From assembly GCA_963733105.1 (NCBI GenBank), contig CAVTCB010000007.1, positions 1 to 64,000 on the forward strand: DNA of 64,000 nucleotides, in the 5' to 3' direction. Source of the DNA: JAFAYN01 sp963733105. Its GTDB lineage: Bacteria; Gemmatimonadota; Gemmatimonadetes; Longimicrobiales; Longimicrobiaceae. Position numbers and translations under genes: made by a program. Shown here piece after piece: positions 54,389 through 62,618 of this stretch. Every line of letters begins with the position of its first letter. The stretch's first letter is position 1. The notes below the pieces were generated by a model. It saw only the letters and a program-made list of their open reading frames with translations, was not told the origin of the DNA and searched no databases.

Positions 54389-56593
54389 ATGGCGACGCAG
54401 GCCAAGGAAGCCCACCCCCGGAAGCCCGCGGGACCCACCGTCCCCCGGGCGGTCTCCCCCCAGCCCGTCCCCGAGGGCGCCGAGCTGGACCACCCCTCGC
54501 TCTACTTCAACCGCGAGCTGGGGCTGCTGGACTTCAACTGGCGCGTCCTCCACCAGGCCCGCGACCCCCGCAACCCGCTCCTGGAGCGGGTCCGCTTCCT
54601 CGCCATCGCCGCCTCCAACCTGGACGAGTTCTTCCAGAAGCGCGTCGGCGGGCTGAAGCGGCAGGAGGTGGCCGGGGTGGCCGCCCGCTCCCCCGACGGC
54701 CGCACCCCCGGCGAGCAGCTCGCCCTCATCCGCGAGGCCGCCACCACCATGATGGGGGCGCTCACCCGGAGCTGGGAGCGCGAGCTGCGCCCCCTCCTCC
54801 GCTCCGAGGCCGGGGTGGTGGTGTCCGACCTGGCCGAGCTCTCCCCGCCGCAGCTCCACGCGGTGAACCTCCACTTCCGCGAGCAGCTCTACCCCGTCCT
54901 CACCCCGCTCGCCGTGGACCCGGGGCACCCCTTCCCCTTCATCTCCAACCTGAGCCTCTCGCTCGCGGTGCAGCTCCGCCACGCCGCGCGCGACTCCCTG
55001 CACTTCGCCCGCATCAAGGTCCCCACCGTGCTGCAGGGGCGCTTCCTCGCCGTCCCCGGGTCGGAGCACCCCTTCCACTTCGTCCCCGTGGAGCAGGTGA
55101 TCCAGCACAACGTGGCCGCCCTCTTCCCCGGGATGGAGGTGGTGAGCGTCCACGCCTTCCGCGTGGCCCGCAGCGCCGACGTGAACCGGGGCGACGAGGG
55201 CGCCGAGGACCTCCTGGAGGTGATCGCCGAGGAGCTGCGCGACCGCCGCTTCGCCCCCGTGGTGCAGCTGGAGGTGGAGCGCGGGATGCCCGAGCACCTG
55301 AAGCAGCTCCTGGTGCGCGAGCTGGAGCTGGACCCCGCCGACGCGTACGAGGTGGAGGGGCTCATCGCCCCCGCCGACTGCGCCGCCCTGGCCGACCTGG
55401 ACCTCCCCCTGCTCCGCTTCCCCCCGTGGGAGCCCGTGGTCCCCGACCCCTTCCTGTACGAGGGGGAGACCGAGGACGAGCAGAACATCTTCGCCATCAT
55501 CCGGCGCGGCGACCTCCTGGTGCACCACCCGTACGACTCGTTCTCCGCCACCGTGCAGCGCCTCCTGGACGAGGCCGCCGACGACCCGGACGTGCTGGCC
55601 ATCAAGCAGACCCTCTACCGCACCGGAGCCAACTCCCCCATCGCCCGTGCGCTCATGCGCGCCGCCGAGCGGGGGAAGCAGGTGGCGGCCCTGGTGGAGG
55701 TGACGGCCCGCTTCGACGAAGCCAACAACATGCAGTGGGCCGAGGTGCTGGAGGACGCCGGGGTGCACGTGGCCTACGGCCTGGTGGGGCTGAAGACGCA
55801 CACCAAGGTGACGCTGGTGGTGCGCTACGAGGGGGGGCGCCCGCGCACCTACTGCCACGTGGGGACGGGGAACTACCACGCCCGCACCGCGCGCCTGTAC
55901 AGCGACCTGGGGCTCCTCACCTGCGACCCCGAGATCGGCTTCGACCTGGTGAACCTGTTCCACTTCCTCACCGGCTACGCTCCCGACCAGCAGTACGCCA
56001 AGCTGGTGATCGCCCCGCGCGACATGCGGCGCGTCTTCGAGGAGCGCATCCGCCGCGAGGTGGAGCGGCAGCGCGAGCACGGCGACGGGCGCATCGTCGC
56101 CAAGCTGAACGCGCTGGACGACGTGGAGATCATCCAGGAGCTGTACCGCGCCTCGCAGGCCGGCGTCCGCATCGACCTGATCGTGCGCGGGCACTGCCGG
56201 CTCCGCCCCGGGATCCCCGGCTACAGCGACAACGTCCGCGTGGTCAGCATCGTCGGCCGCTTCCTGGAGCACGACCGCATCTACTACTTCCGCAACGGCG
56301 GCCGGCCGGAGATCCTGATCGGGAGCGCGGACTGGCGGCACCGCAACCTGGCCGAGCGGGTGGAGGCGCTGGTCCCCGTGACCGACCCGGCGCTCCAGGC
56401 GCGCGTGGTCCACATCCTGGAGAGCGCGCTCGCGGACAACCGGCTGGCGTGGGACCTGGACCCGGAGGGGTACTACACGCAGCGGCGCCCGGGGCCGGGG
56501 GAGCCGGAGGTGAACTACCACGCCCTGCTGATGCGCGACGCCCTGGAGCGGACGCGGAAGGGGGTGAGGCCGTGGGAGCTCAGTCCCGTGTAG
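54389..56593 (+). CDS. ppk1: Polyphosphate kinase 1
   Basis: 734 residues from ATG 54389; an open frame before it is not conserved. It forms inorganic polyphosphate from ATP reversibly. Landmarks: LYFNRELGLLDFNWRVLHQA (N-terminal domain), FLAIAASNLDEFFQKRVGGL, LAVDPGHPFPFISNLSLSLA, then VLAIKQTLYRTGANSPIARA, LVGLKTHTKVTLVVRYEGG containing the catalytic His of KTHTK, YCHVGTGNYHARTARLYSDL, and the second His region GSADWRHRNLAERVEAL. Length and order match PPK1. It is divergent from the reductase gene (226 bases between). Polyphosphate is used in stress survival. Confidence 0.96.
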   Translation: MATQAKEAHPRKPAGPTVPRAVSPQPVPEGAELDHPSLYFNRELGLLDFNWRVLHQARDPRNPLLERVRFLAIAASNLDEFFQKRVGGLKRQEVAGVAARSPDGRTPGEQLALIREAATTMMGALTRSWERELRPLLRSEAGVVVSDLAELSPPQLHAVNLHFREQLYPVLTPLAVDPGHPFPFISNLSLSLAVQLRHAARDSLHFARIKVPTVLQGRFLAVPGSEHPFHFVPVEQVIQHNVAALFPGMEVVSVHAFRVARSADVNRGDEGAEDLLEVIAEELRDRRFAPVVQLEVERGMPEHLKQLLVRELELDPADAYEVEGLIAPADCAALADLDLPLLRFPPWEPVVPDPFLYEGETEDEQNIFAIIRRGDLLVHHPYDSFSATVQRLLDEAADDPDVLAIKQTLYRTGANSPIARALMRAAERGKQVAALVEVTARFDEANNMQWAEVLEDAGVHVAYGLVGLKTHTKVTLVVRYEGGRPRTYCHVGTGNYHARTARLYSDLGLLTCDPEIGFDLVNLFHFLTGYAPDQQYAKLVIAPRDMRRVFEERIRREVERQREHGDGRIVAKLNALDDVEIIQELYRASQAGVRIDLIVRGHCRLRPGIPGYSDNVRVVSIVGRFLEHDRIYYFRNGGRPEILIGSADWRHRNLAERVEALVPVTDPALQARVVHILESALADNRLAWDLDPEGYYTQRRPGPGEPEVNYHALLMRDALERTRKGVRPWELSPV

Positions 56594-56764
56594 TTTCTTT
56601 GTTCTGGCGTGGGGCCGCTCCGAAGCCCGGCAAACTGCGCCGGTCTTCTGCGCGGGGCCGGTGAGCCCCGGAAACGGCCCCGGGTCTCCCCGGCCGCGGA
56701 GTGAGCCAGCCAAACAGCCGGCTGTCTCCCTCCGCACAGGATGTGGGAACGACGGGGAACGACG

Positions 56765-56795
56765 GCGGGGCGGCACCATCGCGGTGTCGCCCCGC
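56765..56795 (+). terminator. Hairpin downstream of ppk1
   Basis: GCGGGGCGGCACC (56765-56777) pairs with GGTGTCGCCCCGC (56783-56795), one mismatch, tight loop of 5. The following TCCTGTCG is only weakly T-rich, so termination efficiency is uncertain. Confidence 0.5.
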
Positions 56796-56804
56796 TCCTG
56801 TCGT

Positions 56805-56879
56805 AGTGGGAAATCACCCATCCGCAGATTACCTTCCGTACGCTCTGTCCACTTCCCACTCTCTCTCAAGGAGCCACTC
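56805..56879 (+). repeat. Leader repeat copy 1 before small lipoprotein 1
   Basis: Begins GTGGGAAATCACC and includes CCGCAGATTACCTTC, GCTCTGTCCACT and the ribosome binding site CAAGGAGCCAC. It matches 57254-57328 closely, so both small genes share promoter/leader sequences and probably their regulation. Confidence 0.75.
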
Positions 56880-57095
56880 ATGAAGGCAGTCCGCTTTACC
56901 CTCGGCGTGCTGGCGCTCTGCGCCCTCTCCGCGTGCGGCGAATCGACCTCGCCCCTGTCGCCGGAGCAGGCAGCACCGCGCCACAACGGCGGAATCCTGA
57001 CCATCGGGGCGGGCGCGGTGGAACCGCCGGCCGGCACCACCGCGGCCGACACGACCGGCCGAGGAGGGCTCTGGACGATCGGATCTGGCGACTGA
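56880..57095 (+). CDS. Small lipoprotein with GG-x-TIG-x-G repeats, copy 1
   Basis: 71 residues. A basic start and hydrophobic segment (RFTLGVLALCALSAC) end in a lipobox Cys near residue 19, so it is lipid-anchored or exported. After a short spacer come two repeated motifs: GGILTIGAG near residue 38 and GGLWTIGSGD at the C-terminus, separated by a Thr/Pro-rich linker. Small lipoproteins ending in such glycine-rich motifs are common in Longimicrobium-like genomes, with no function known to me. AAGGAG lies seven bases before the start. A tandem paralogue follows, and a strong hairpin lies between them. It could be an adhesin, signal peptide or modified-peptide precursor; sequence alone does not decide. 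Confidence 0.75.
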   Translation: MKAVRFTLGVLALCALSACGESTSPLSPEQAAPRHNGGILTIGAGAVEPPAGTTAADTTGRGGLWTIGSGD

Positions 57096-57150
57096 GTCAA
57101 CTCCGTCCAGAACCAACGCTCCGGTGTCATTCCGTTGGACCAGACAAGAA

Positions 57151-57188
57151 GGCACGTGCGGCGCCTGCGCACGTGCCCTCTCGTTTTG
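57151..57188 (+). terminator. Strong hairpin after small lipoprotein 1
   Basis: Perfect 10-base stem GGCACGTGCG (57151-57160) and CGCACGTGCC (57168-57177) with a 7-base loop, followed by CTCTCGTTTTGG. A likely rho-independent terminator that separates the two small lipoprotein genes. Confidence 0.7.
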
Positions 57189-57253
57189 GTGCATCGATTC
57201 GGCCTGCCTGCCGGACCCGCTGTCGCTCCGCACCCGCTCCTATGTGCAACGGG

Positions 57254-57328
57254 AGTGGGAAATCACCAGGCCGCAGATTACCTTCGGGGTGCTCTGTCCA
57301 CTATGTACTCTCTTCCAAGGAGCCACCC
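57254..57328 (+). repeat. Leader repeat copy 2 before small lipoprotein 2
   Basis: AGTGGGAAATCACC through GGAGCCACCC, closely similar to 56804-56879. Conservation of the leader beyond the ribosome binding site argues for shared control elements and a recent tandem duplication. Confidence 0.75.
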
Positions 57329-57544
57329 ATGAAGGCAGTCCGCGCTACCCTCGGTATCCTGACGCTTTGTGCGCTCTCCGCGTGCGGCGAGGCGACCACC
57401 CCACTTTCGCCGGAGCAGGCAGCCCCTCGCCATGACGGCGGCATCCTGACCATCGGTGCGGGCGCGATGAGCCGCCGTCGCGACCCCCGCGTCCGATACC
57501 GACCAGCCGCGGCGGGATCTGGACGATTGGCGCTGGGAGACTAG
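57329..57544 (+). CDS. Small lipoprotein with GG-x-TIG-x-G motif, copy 2 (C-terminus out of register)
   Basis: 71 residues, paralogue of the gene at 56880. The signal region (RATLGILTLCALSAC) and first motif GGILTIGAG are conserved. The next part (SRRRDPRVRYRPAAAGSG) is unlike copy 1. In another frame the same DNA reads SRGGIWTIGAG, so two indels appear to have displaced the second motif, while the stop falls at the same distance. Either the gene is drifting or the sequence contains errors. AAGGAG lies eight bases before the start. Confidence 0.7.
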   Translation: MKAVRATLGILTLCALSACGEATTPLSPEQAAPRHDGGILTIGAGAMSRRRDPRVRYRPAAAGSGRLALGD

Positions 57545-57561
57545 CCCTTCGCCTCTCTTCG

Positions 57562-57602
57562 AGTCTGTGCGCGGAGGGTACTTCATTCTCCGCGCACAGA
57601 CT
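57562..57602. terminator. Long perfect hairpin between small lipoprotein 2 and the TPR gene
   Basis: 15-base perfect stem AGTCTGTGCGCGGAG (57562-57576) and CTCCGCGCACAGACT (57588-57602). No T-run follows on the plus strand. It sits between convergent genes (the TPR reading frame ends at 57602 on the minus strand), so it may act in both directions. Confidence 0.65.
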
Positions 57603-58878
57603 CAAGCTTCTGAACGAGCTTCCGGGCCAGAAGGTCGATGCCTCACAGTCTTCGACTGAACGGCATTCTTCCGCTCGAGCCTCTCTTCCAGCCGTCGCTC
57701 CGAGACCGCGGCGAAGACTTCCTCGGCTTCCTGCTTCACCTGCGCCTCCTTCCGCTCGCGGGAGAAGGAGCAGCGCCTGGTGGCTCGCAAGCTCTGCCCG
57801 CTCCCAATCCAGGAGCGCAGCGGAAGCATAGGACAGGTTCAGGAGAGCCGCCGGAAGCGACTCCATTTCCCGGTGCCGGTCGATGATCGCCCAGGCTTCG
57901 ACCCAGGCTTTCAGGAAATACCTCCTTGAGACCCGCACCCCCTGCGGCTCGGGCCAGGCTCGAGACGGCCTGCACGCGCTCGGCAGGATTCCGCAGAAGC
58001 GGGATCACTGCCTGAAACACCGCGAGCGCGCGCTCGTTGAAGCCTCGGGCTGCGCCAGAGTGCGGCAACGTCATGGGCCAGGACGACCAGCGTCGAATCG
58101 GTCGGCTTGTAGGCGTTGGCCGCCTTTCCGGGCGAAGAGCTCAGCCTCCGCGATCCTTCCGGTTTCAACAGCCACGCAGAAGAGGTTGTGCAGGGCCATG
58201 GCTTTTGCACCCAGAATCCCTGAACGCCGGGCTTTGCGCAGGGCTTTACAGGAAGGCACGTTCAGCGGCCCGGTGCTGGCCCCTGCGCATGTAGAGGTTG
58301 CCGAGACTGTTCCAGGACATGGCATAGGACTGGGCGTCCTCGCGCCTGCGGGCCAGGACGATCGTTCTTCTGAACCAGGTCTCCGCGCGTGCATACTGCG
58401 CGTTTCTTCGGCAGAGAAGCCCCACCCTGTAGGAAAGATCCGCCCGCTCGGGCAGTAGGAGCGCCGCGGCCTGGGCAAAGCTGATCGCGGTGTGGGGAAG
58501 GTTCTGTTCTCCCGCCCACCGCGAGACCCTCATCGCGGCCTGCGCCAGCTCGGAAGGCGCGACCGTGGTCCCCTCCCTGAGCACTTCCGAGAGCACCAGG
58601 AGCGGCGCCTGCACGTCGGACGGAACCTCCTCTCCCTGGAGACGCGACCGCATCTGGCCGTATGCGATCTTCGAGAAGAGACGCGCACGGAGATCTTCTC
58701 GCGTGCTGGCCCAGAGCATGAGGTCCCGCAGCGTGATCCAGAGCACCACGCCCGTCCGGCTGCGCACCTCGTCGACCAGAGCGAATCCCTCGTACGGCTC
58801 GGCGGAGCCGAGCAGCGTGGGCGGGGCCGACTCCGGCCGTCCCGGGCGCCGGTCTCTCGGGGGTGGTCTCCTGGGCAT
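57602..58878 (-). pseudogene. TPR protein, reading frame broken in several places
   Basis: Read from ATG 58878 (an in-frame TTG at 59043 also exists). First frame: TPRs with MRVSRWAGEQNLPHTAISFA, RADLSYRVGLLCRRNAQYAR and SWNSLGNLYMRRGQHRAAER. From about 58250 it continues in other frames: KALRKARRSGILGAKAMALH, NLFCVAVETGRIAEAELFAR, then DSTLVVLAHDVA, GFNERALAVFQAVIPLLRNP, AWVEAWAIIDRHREMESLPA, and finally EAEEVFAAVSERRLEERLE to a stop at 57602. At least four slips within 650 bases. Proteins with this order (short N-terminal domain then tandem TPRs) are abundant in Longimicrobium-like genomes and probably mediate protein contacts. It may be a true pseudogene. Confidence 0.65.
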
Positions 58879-59076
58879 CGTCTGCGCTCCCGGGCGGAAG
58901 AGGGGGGGGTCCAGGTGCGTTGTAGCAGCCTGGATCAGAAGATCTGACGCTATATAAACGGTCACAAAGGGAGTGTCAACGATGTCCACCAGCGGGAGCA
59001 CCACACGGACAGAGACTGAACGCTCTGCCCGTTCGTGCCCCAAAATGAGCCGGAAGAATCTTCCGCGGAAGCCGGG

Positions 59077-61968
59077 CTACGGCCGGTACGTCAGCCCCGC
59101 GTAGAGCCGCAGCTCGTTCCGGAGGGGATGGTCCAGCGAGTACGCCGCGCCGAGCAGCACGCGCGTGTCGGGAAAGCCCAGGTAGGGGACGGCGGCGCTG
59201 GAGAAGACCCGCTCCAGCCCCACCGCGCGGTGCCACACGTCCCCCGTCTCCCAGGTGCGCGCGGCCCAGAACCAGGGCGTCACCGGGAGGGGGGTCGCCG
59301 GGGCGGCGCGCAGGACCAGCACCCGGCGCCCCGCCAGCGTCCCCGTGGGGAGCGCGGGCATCGCCAGCCGCTGCGAGAGGAGCGAGGACGAGACCAGCCA
59401 CGGCGCCGCGCCGCCCACCGCGAACGCCTCCCAGCTCCCCGGGCGCGCGTGCGACAGCCCCAGCGTGGCGTCCCCGCGCAGCGACAGCCTCCCCCGCCCC
59501 GCCACCACCGCCGCCGACCCGGTCCCGCGCCACCACGTCTCGTCCCCCGTGCGCCCCGCCGAGCCGTGCAGCCCCACCCCTCCGTTCAGCAGCCCCGCGC
59601 GCAGGCCGCTGACCGAGTAGTCCGCCCAGGCCAGGGCGCGGGCGAGTCCCCCGCCCTCCGGGGCCTCCCACCGCCCCGCGGCCAGCTCCAGCCGCCCCAG
59701 CGACGCCCCCGCGCCCGCGCGCCAGGTGAGCGCGCTCCCCTGCCGGGAGTGGGCCGCGGAGAGGGCGGCGCCCGCGTACTCCGCGTCCAGCAGCCCCCCC
59801 GCCAGGTCCATCCCCGCCGAGGGCGCCTGCCGCACCGCGAACGCCTCCGCCCCCAGCGCCGGGCGCCACCCGCGCCACGTCGCCCGCAGCGAGCCCCCGC
59901 GCCAGCTGTCGCGCTCGCCGTACGCCCCCTGCGCCAGCCAGGTCAGCCGCCCCACCGGGTCCTGGCTCAGCACCACCACCCCGCCGCCGAAGCCGTCCGC
60001 GTCGCCCCACGCCTGGGGGAGCACGCGGTACCCGCGCGGGCCCGCGCCGTAGGGGCGCGAGGGCGGGACCGCGGCGCGCGCGAAGGTGTCCGCCGGGGCC
60101 GCGGGGACGCGGGGCGCCGCCGGGGCCAGCCGCGGCGGGAGCGGGACCGCCTCCCCCAGCTCCAGGGAGTCCGGGTGCACCCGGCCCAGGTCGTAGCCCT
60201 GCGCGTGCAGGGAAAGGAAGTACACGCTCCCCGTCGCGGGGTCCGGCGCCGGGGCCACCGCCGCCCCCGTCACCCGCGTCAGCGGGCGGACCGCGCCCGT
60301 CTCCGGGTCCAGCACCTCCAGGTTCGCCACCCCGCCCCGCTCCGACACCGCCACCAGCTCCGCCCCGCCGGGGAGGAAGGCCGGCTCGTAGCGGCTGGCG
60401 CCGTCCTCCGGGTCCAGGTAGGCGCGGCTCCCCGTCGCCGGGTCCACGCGCGTCAGGCGCCACCGCCCGCGCTCCTGCACCGACACCGCGATCCAGCTCC
60501 CGTCCGGCGACCAGCGCGGGCGGTGGAACACCGTGTTGGGGGCGCCGCGGGCCAGCGTCGCCACCGCCCCCGTCGCCAGGTCAACCCGCGCCAGGCTGCA
60601 CACCCCGCCCAGGCACTGCACCGCCGCCGCGCTCCGGCCGTCCGGCGACGGGTCCGCGTCGCGCACCGAGGCCCCGCGCGTGATCCGCCGCACCGTGCCG
60701 CGCCGCCAGCTCCAGGCGAACAGGTCCGGGCGGAAGGCGCCGTCCCCCAGCGGCTCCTGCCGCGTCACCAGGATCTCCTCCCCGCCGGGGAGGAAGCGCG
60801 GCTCGTCGTGCCCGCGCCCCCGCACCGGGAGGAGCGTCGCCACCGCGCGCCGCGGGCGCGGGTAGGCCCGCGACGGCGGGACGTCCTCCGGGTCGCGGGC
60901 CAGGAGCCGGGCCCGGGCGCGCGCCTCGGCGGAGTCGCCCGCCTCCTCCGCCGTGCGCCACACCACCACCCGCCCCGGGCCGTCGCCGCCGGCGCGGAGC
61001 ACCACCGCCAGGTGCCTCCCGTCCGGGGAGAGCGCCGGGTCCGCCGTCCCCCCCCGCAGGCGCTGCACCGTGTCCCCCGCCACGATCCCGCCCCGCGCCA
61101 GGGTGAGCCGCGCCTCCAGCGCCCGGCCGGTCACCTCCACCGTGAAGCGGTCGTACAGGTCGGCCGGGGCGTCGCCGTACACCCCGGCGAAGGCATCGTC
61201 GAAGGTGCGCGGCTGCCGCGCGCTCAGCCGCCGCCAGAGGTGCACCAGGCTCTCCTCCCCCCGCTTCTCCACCAGCCACTCCAGGAACGCCGACCCCGCC
61301 AGGTACGCCATCGCCCCGCCCTGGAACCCGGACGAGGCGCTGAGCTGCGCGTAGGTGGGGAGCTTCCCCTCCAGCGCCCACTGGCGGAGCACGGTGGGGC
61401 GGTACACGCCGTAGGGGCGCCCGCTCCCGGTGAGCCGGCCCTCCACGTAGGTGGCGTACCCCTCGCGGACCCAGCGGGGCGTCTTCCGCCCCAGCGGCCC
61501 GCGCGGGGAGATCATGAAGAACCGGCGCGACTCGTCGCGGGGGTTGCGGGAGGGGCGGGTGAGGTGGGCCACGTGCGCGTACTCGTGCACCATGAGCTGC
61601 TCGGCCGCGCCGCGGTTGTTCCCCAGCACCGAGCGCGGGTCGGGCGGGGTGGGCCACACGTGGATCACCGGCCCGGAGAGCACCGAGATGGCCGAACCGT
61701 TGGCCTGCCCGGACGGGTCCTCCGCGATCACCGTGATCCGCTCGCGGGGCGCGCTCCCCACCAGCCGCGACACGGCGGCGTGCACCCCCTCCATCCGCCC
61801 GGCCAGCTCCGCCGTCCACTCCGCCAGCTCGGCGGGGTAGTGCAGGTCGAAGTGCTCGGTGCGGACGGTGCGCCACTCCAGGTGCGGGCGGACGGGCGAC
61901 TGCGCGGCCAGGGCGCGGGGCGCGAGGATCGCGAGCGCGCAGGCGAGCGCGGCGGAGCGTCGGGTCAT
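59077..61968 (-). CDS. Secreted gluzincin-like metalloprotease with beta-propeller and barrel-like C-terminus
   Basis: 963 residues with a cleavable signal peptide (SAALACALAILAPRALA-AQ). Residues about 125-175 hold HEYAHVAHL (HExxH zinc motif) and EGYATYVEG, the downstream glutamate region, so a zinc peptidase of the gluzincin type is likely. Residues about 310-600 contain WD40/PD40-like propeller blades, for example GTADPALSPDGRHLAVVL and PDGSWIAVSVQERGRWRLTR. The last 300 residues have alternating strands and end LRNELRLYAGLTYRP, like an outer-membrane barrel. Such tripartite proteins are found in Gemmatimonadota and Bacteroidota. It could degrade peptides at the cell surface. Confidence 0.85.
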   Translation of the reverse strand: MTRRSAALACALAILAPRALAAQSPVRPHLEWRTVRTEHFDLHYPAELAEWTAELAGRMEGVHAAVSRLVGSAPRERITVIAEDPSGQANGSAISVLSGPVIHVWPTPPDPRSVLGNNRGAAEQLMVHEYAHVAHLTRPSRNPRDESRRFFMISPRGPLGRKTPRWVREGYATYVEGRLTGSGRPYGVYRPTVLRQWALEGKLPTYAQLSASSGFQGGAMAYLAGSAFLEWLVEKRGEESLVHLWRRLSARQPRTFDDAFAGVYGDAPADLYDRFTVEVTGRALEARLTLARGGIVAGDTVQRLRGGTADPALSPDGRHLAVVLRAGGDGPGRVVVWRTAEEAGDSAEARARARLLARDPEDVPPSRAYPRPRRAVATLLPVRGRGHDEPRFLPGGEEILVTRQEPLGDGAFRPDLFAWSWRRGTVRRITRGASVRDADPSPDGRSAAAVQCLGGVCSLARVDLATGAVATLARGAPNTVFHRPRWSPDGSWIAVSVQERGRWRLTRVDPATGSRAYLDPEDGASRYEPAFLPGGAELVAVSERGGVANLEVLDPETGAVRPLTRVTGAAVAPAPDPATGSVYFLSLHAQGYDLGRVHPDSLELGEAVPLPPRLAPAAPRVPAAPADTFARAAVPPSRPYGAGPRGYRVLPQAWGDADGFGGGVVVLSQDPVGRLTWLAQGAYGERDSWRGGSLRATWRGWRPALGAEAFAVRQAPSAGMDLAGGLLDAEYAGAALSAAHSRQGSALTWRAGAGASLGRLELAAGRWEAPEGGGLARALAWADYSVSGLRAGLLNGGVGLHGSAGRTGDETWWRGTGSAAVVAGRGRLSLRGDATLGLSHARPGSWEAFAVGGAAPWLVSSSLLSQRLAMPALPTGTLAGRRVLVLRAAPATPLPVTPWFWAARTWETGDVWHRAVGLERVFSSAAVPYLGFPDTRVLLGAAYSLDHPLRNELRLYAGLTYRP

Positions 61969-62071
61969 GGGAGCCGGACGGGGCGGAGCGGGAGCCCGCC
62001 GGAGGGGCCGGCGGCGCGGTATGGAAACCGCCGCCGCACGGTTTGTTCCCGGGCGCCGCCCCCGGGGCGGC

Positions 62072-62602
62072 TCAGCCGCGGAAGAGGCCGGCGAAGGGGG
62101 TCCCCGCCAGGGCCGCGTCGGCCCCCAGGCGCCCGGAGGCAGCCGCCGCCACGGCCTCGCCGAAGACGGTCAGGAGGTAGGACGCCACCCACGTCGTCTG
62201 CACCACCAGGGGGTCGGCGGCGCCGGGAGCGGCGGGGAGCATCAGCACGTGGCGGAAGCAGGGCATCCGCTCCGCCTCCAGGTACCCGAACCCCACCAGG
62301 GGGAGACGTCCGTTCACCAGGGCGATCGTCCGCAGCAGCTCCGGGACCGCCGCGTCCCGCACCTCCGCGGGGACGGCGGCGAAGCACTGGAGGAGCGCCG
62401 CGCCCTGGAGCTGCGCCTCCATCCCCGGGACGAACGACAGCTCCAGCTGGTGCGTGTGCGCCGCGCCCTCTCCGCCCACCCCCACCAGGAGGGTGTCGTG
62501 GGGCGTCCCCTCCTCCCCCGCGCGCACCAGGCGCCAGGGAAAGCCCTCGCCCGCCAGGAGCCCTCCCCAGCGCTCCAGCGCCTCCCTTCCGAAACCGGAC
62601 AC
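62072..62602 (-). CDS. Small protein of YbjN/type III chaperone-like character (tentative)
   Basis: 176 residues from a GTG at 62602 preceded by GGAGAGGG; the longer open frame upstream is not plausible. Pattern: helix (GFGREALERWGGLLAGEGFP), then strands (THQLELSFVPGMEAQLQGAA), helix (AVPELLRTIALVNGRLPLVG), strands (FRHVLMLPAAPGA) and a C-terminal helix. This mixed alpha-beta order is like YbjN/CesT chaperone folds, but no signature proves it. It starts 17 bases after the stop of the larger cargo-like gene on the same strand, as chaperones often do for secreted effectors. Confidence 0.5.
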   Translation of the reverse strand: MSGFGREALERWGGLLAGEGFPWRLVRAGEEGTPHDTLLVGVGGEGAAHTHQLELSFVPGMEAQLQGAALLQCFAAVPAEVRDAAVPELLRTIALVNGRLPLVGFGYLEAERMPCFRHVLMLPAAPGAADPLVVQTTWVASYLLTVFGEAVAAAASGRLGADAALAGTPFAGLFRG

Positions 62603-62618
62603 GGCCGCCCTCTCCGGC

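Noticed and set aside
58879..59043. A TTG start extending the TPR protein upstream
   Set aside because: The extension is not conserved-looking, and ATG 58878 precedes a plausible N-terminus; kept only as an alternative.
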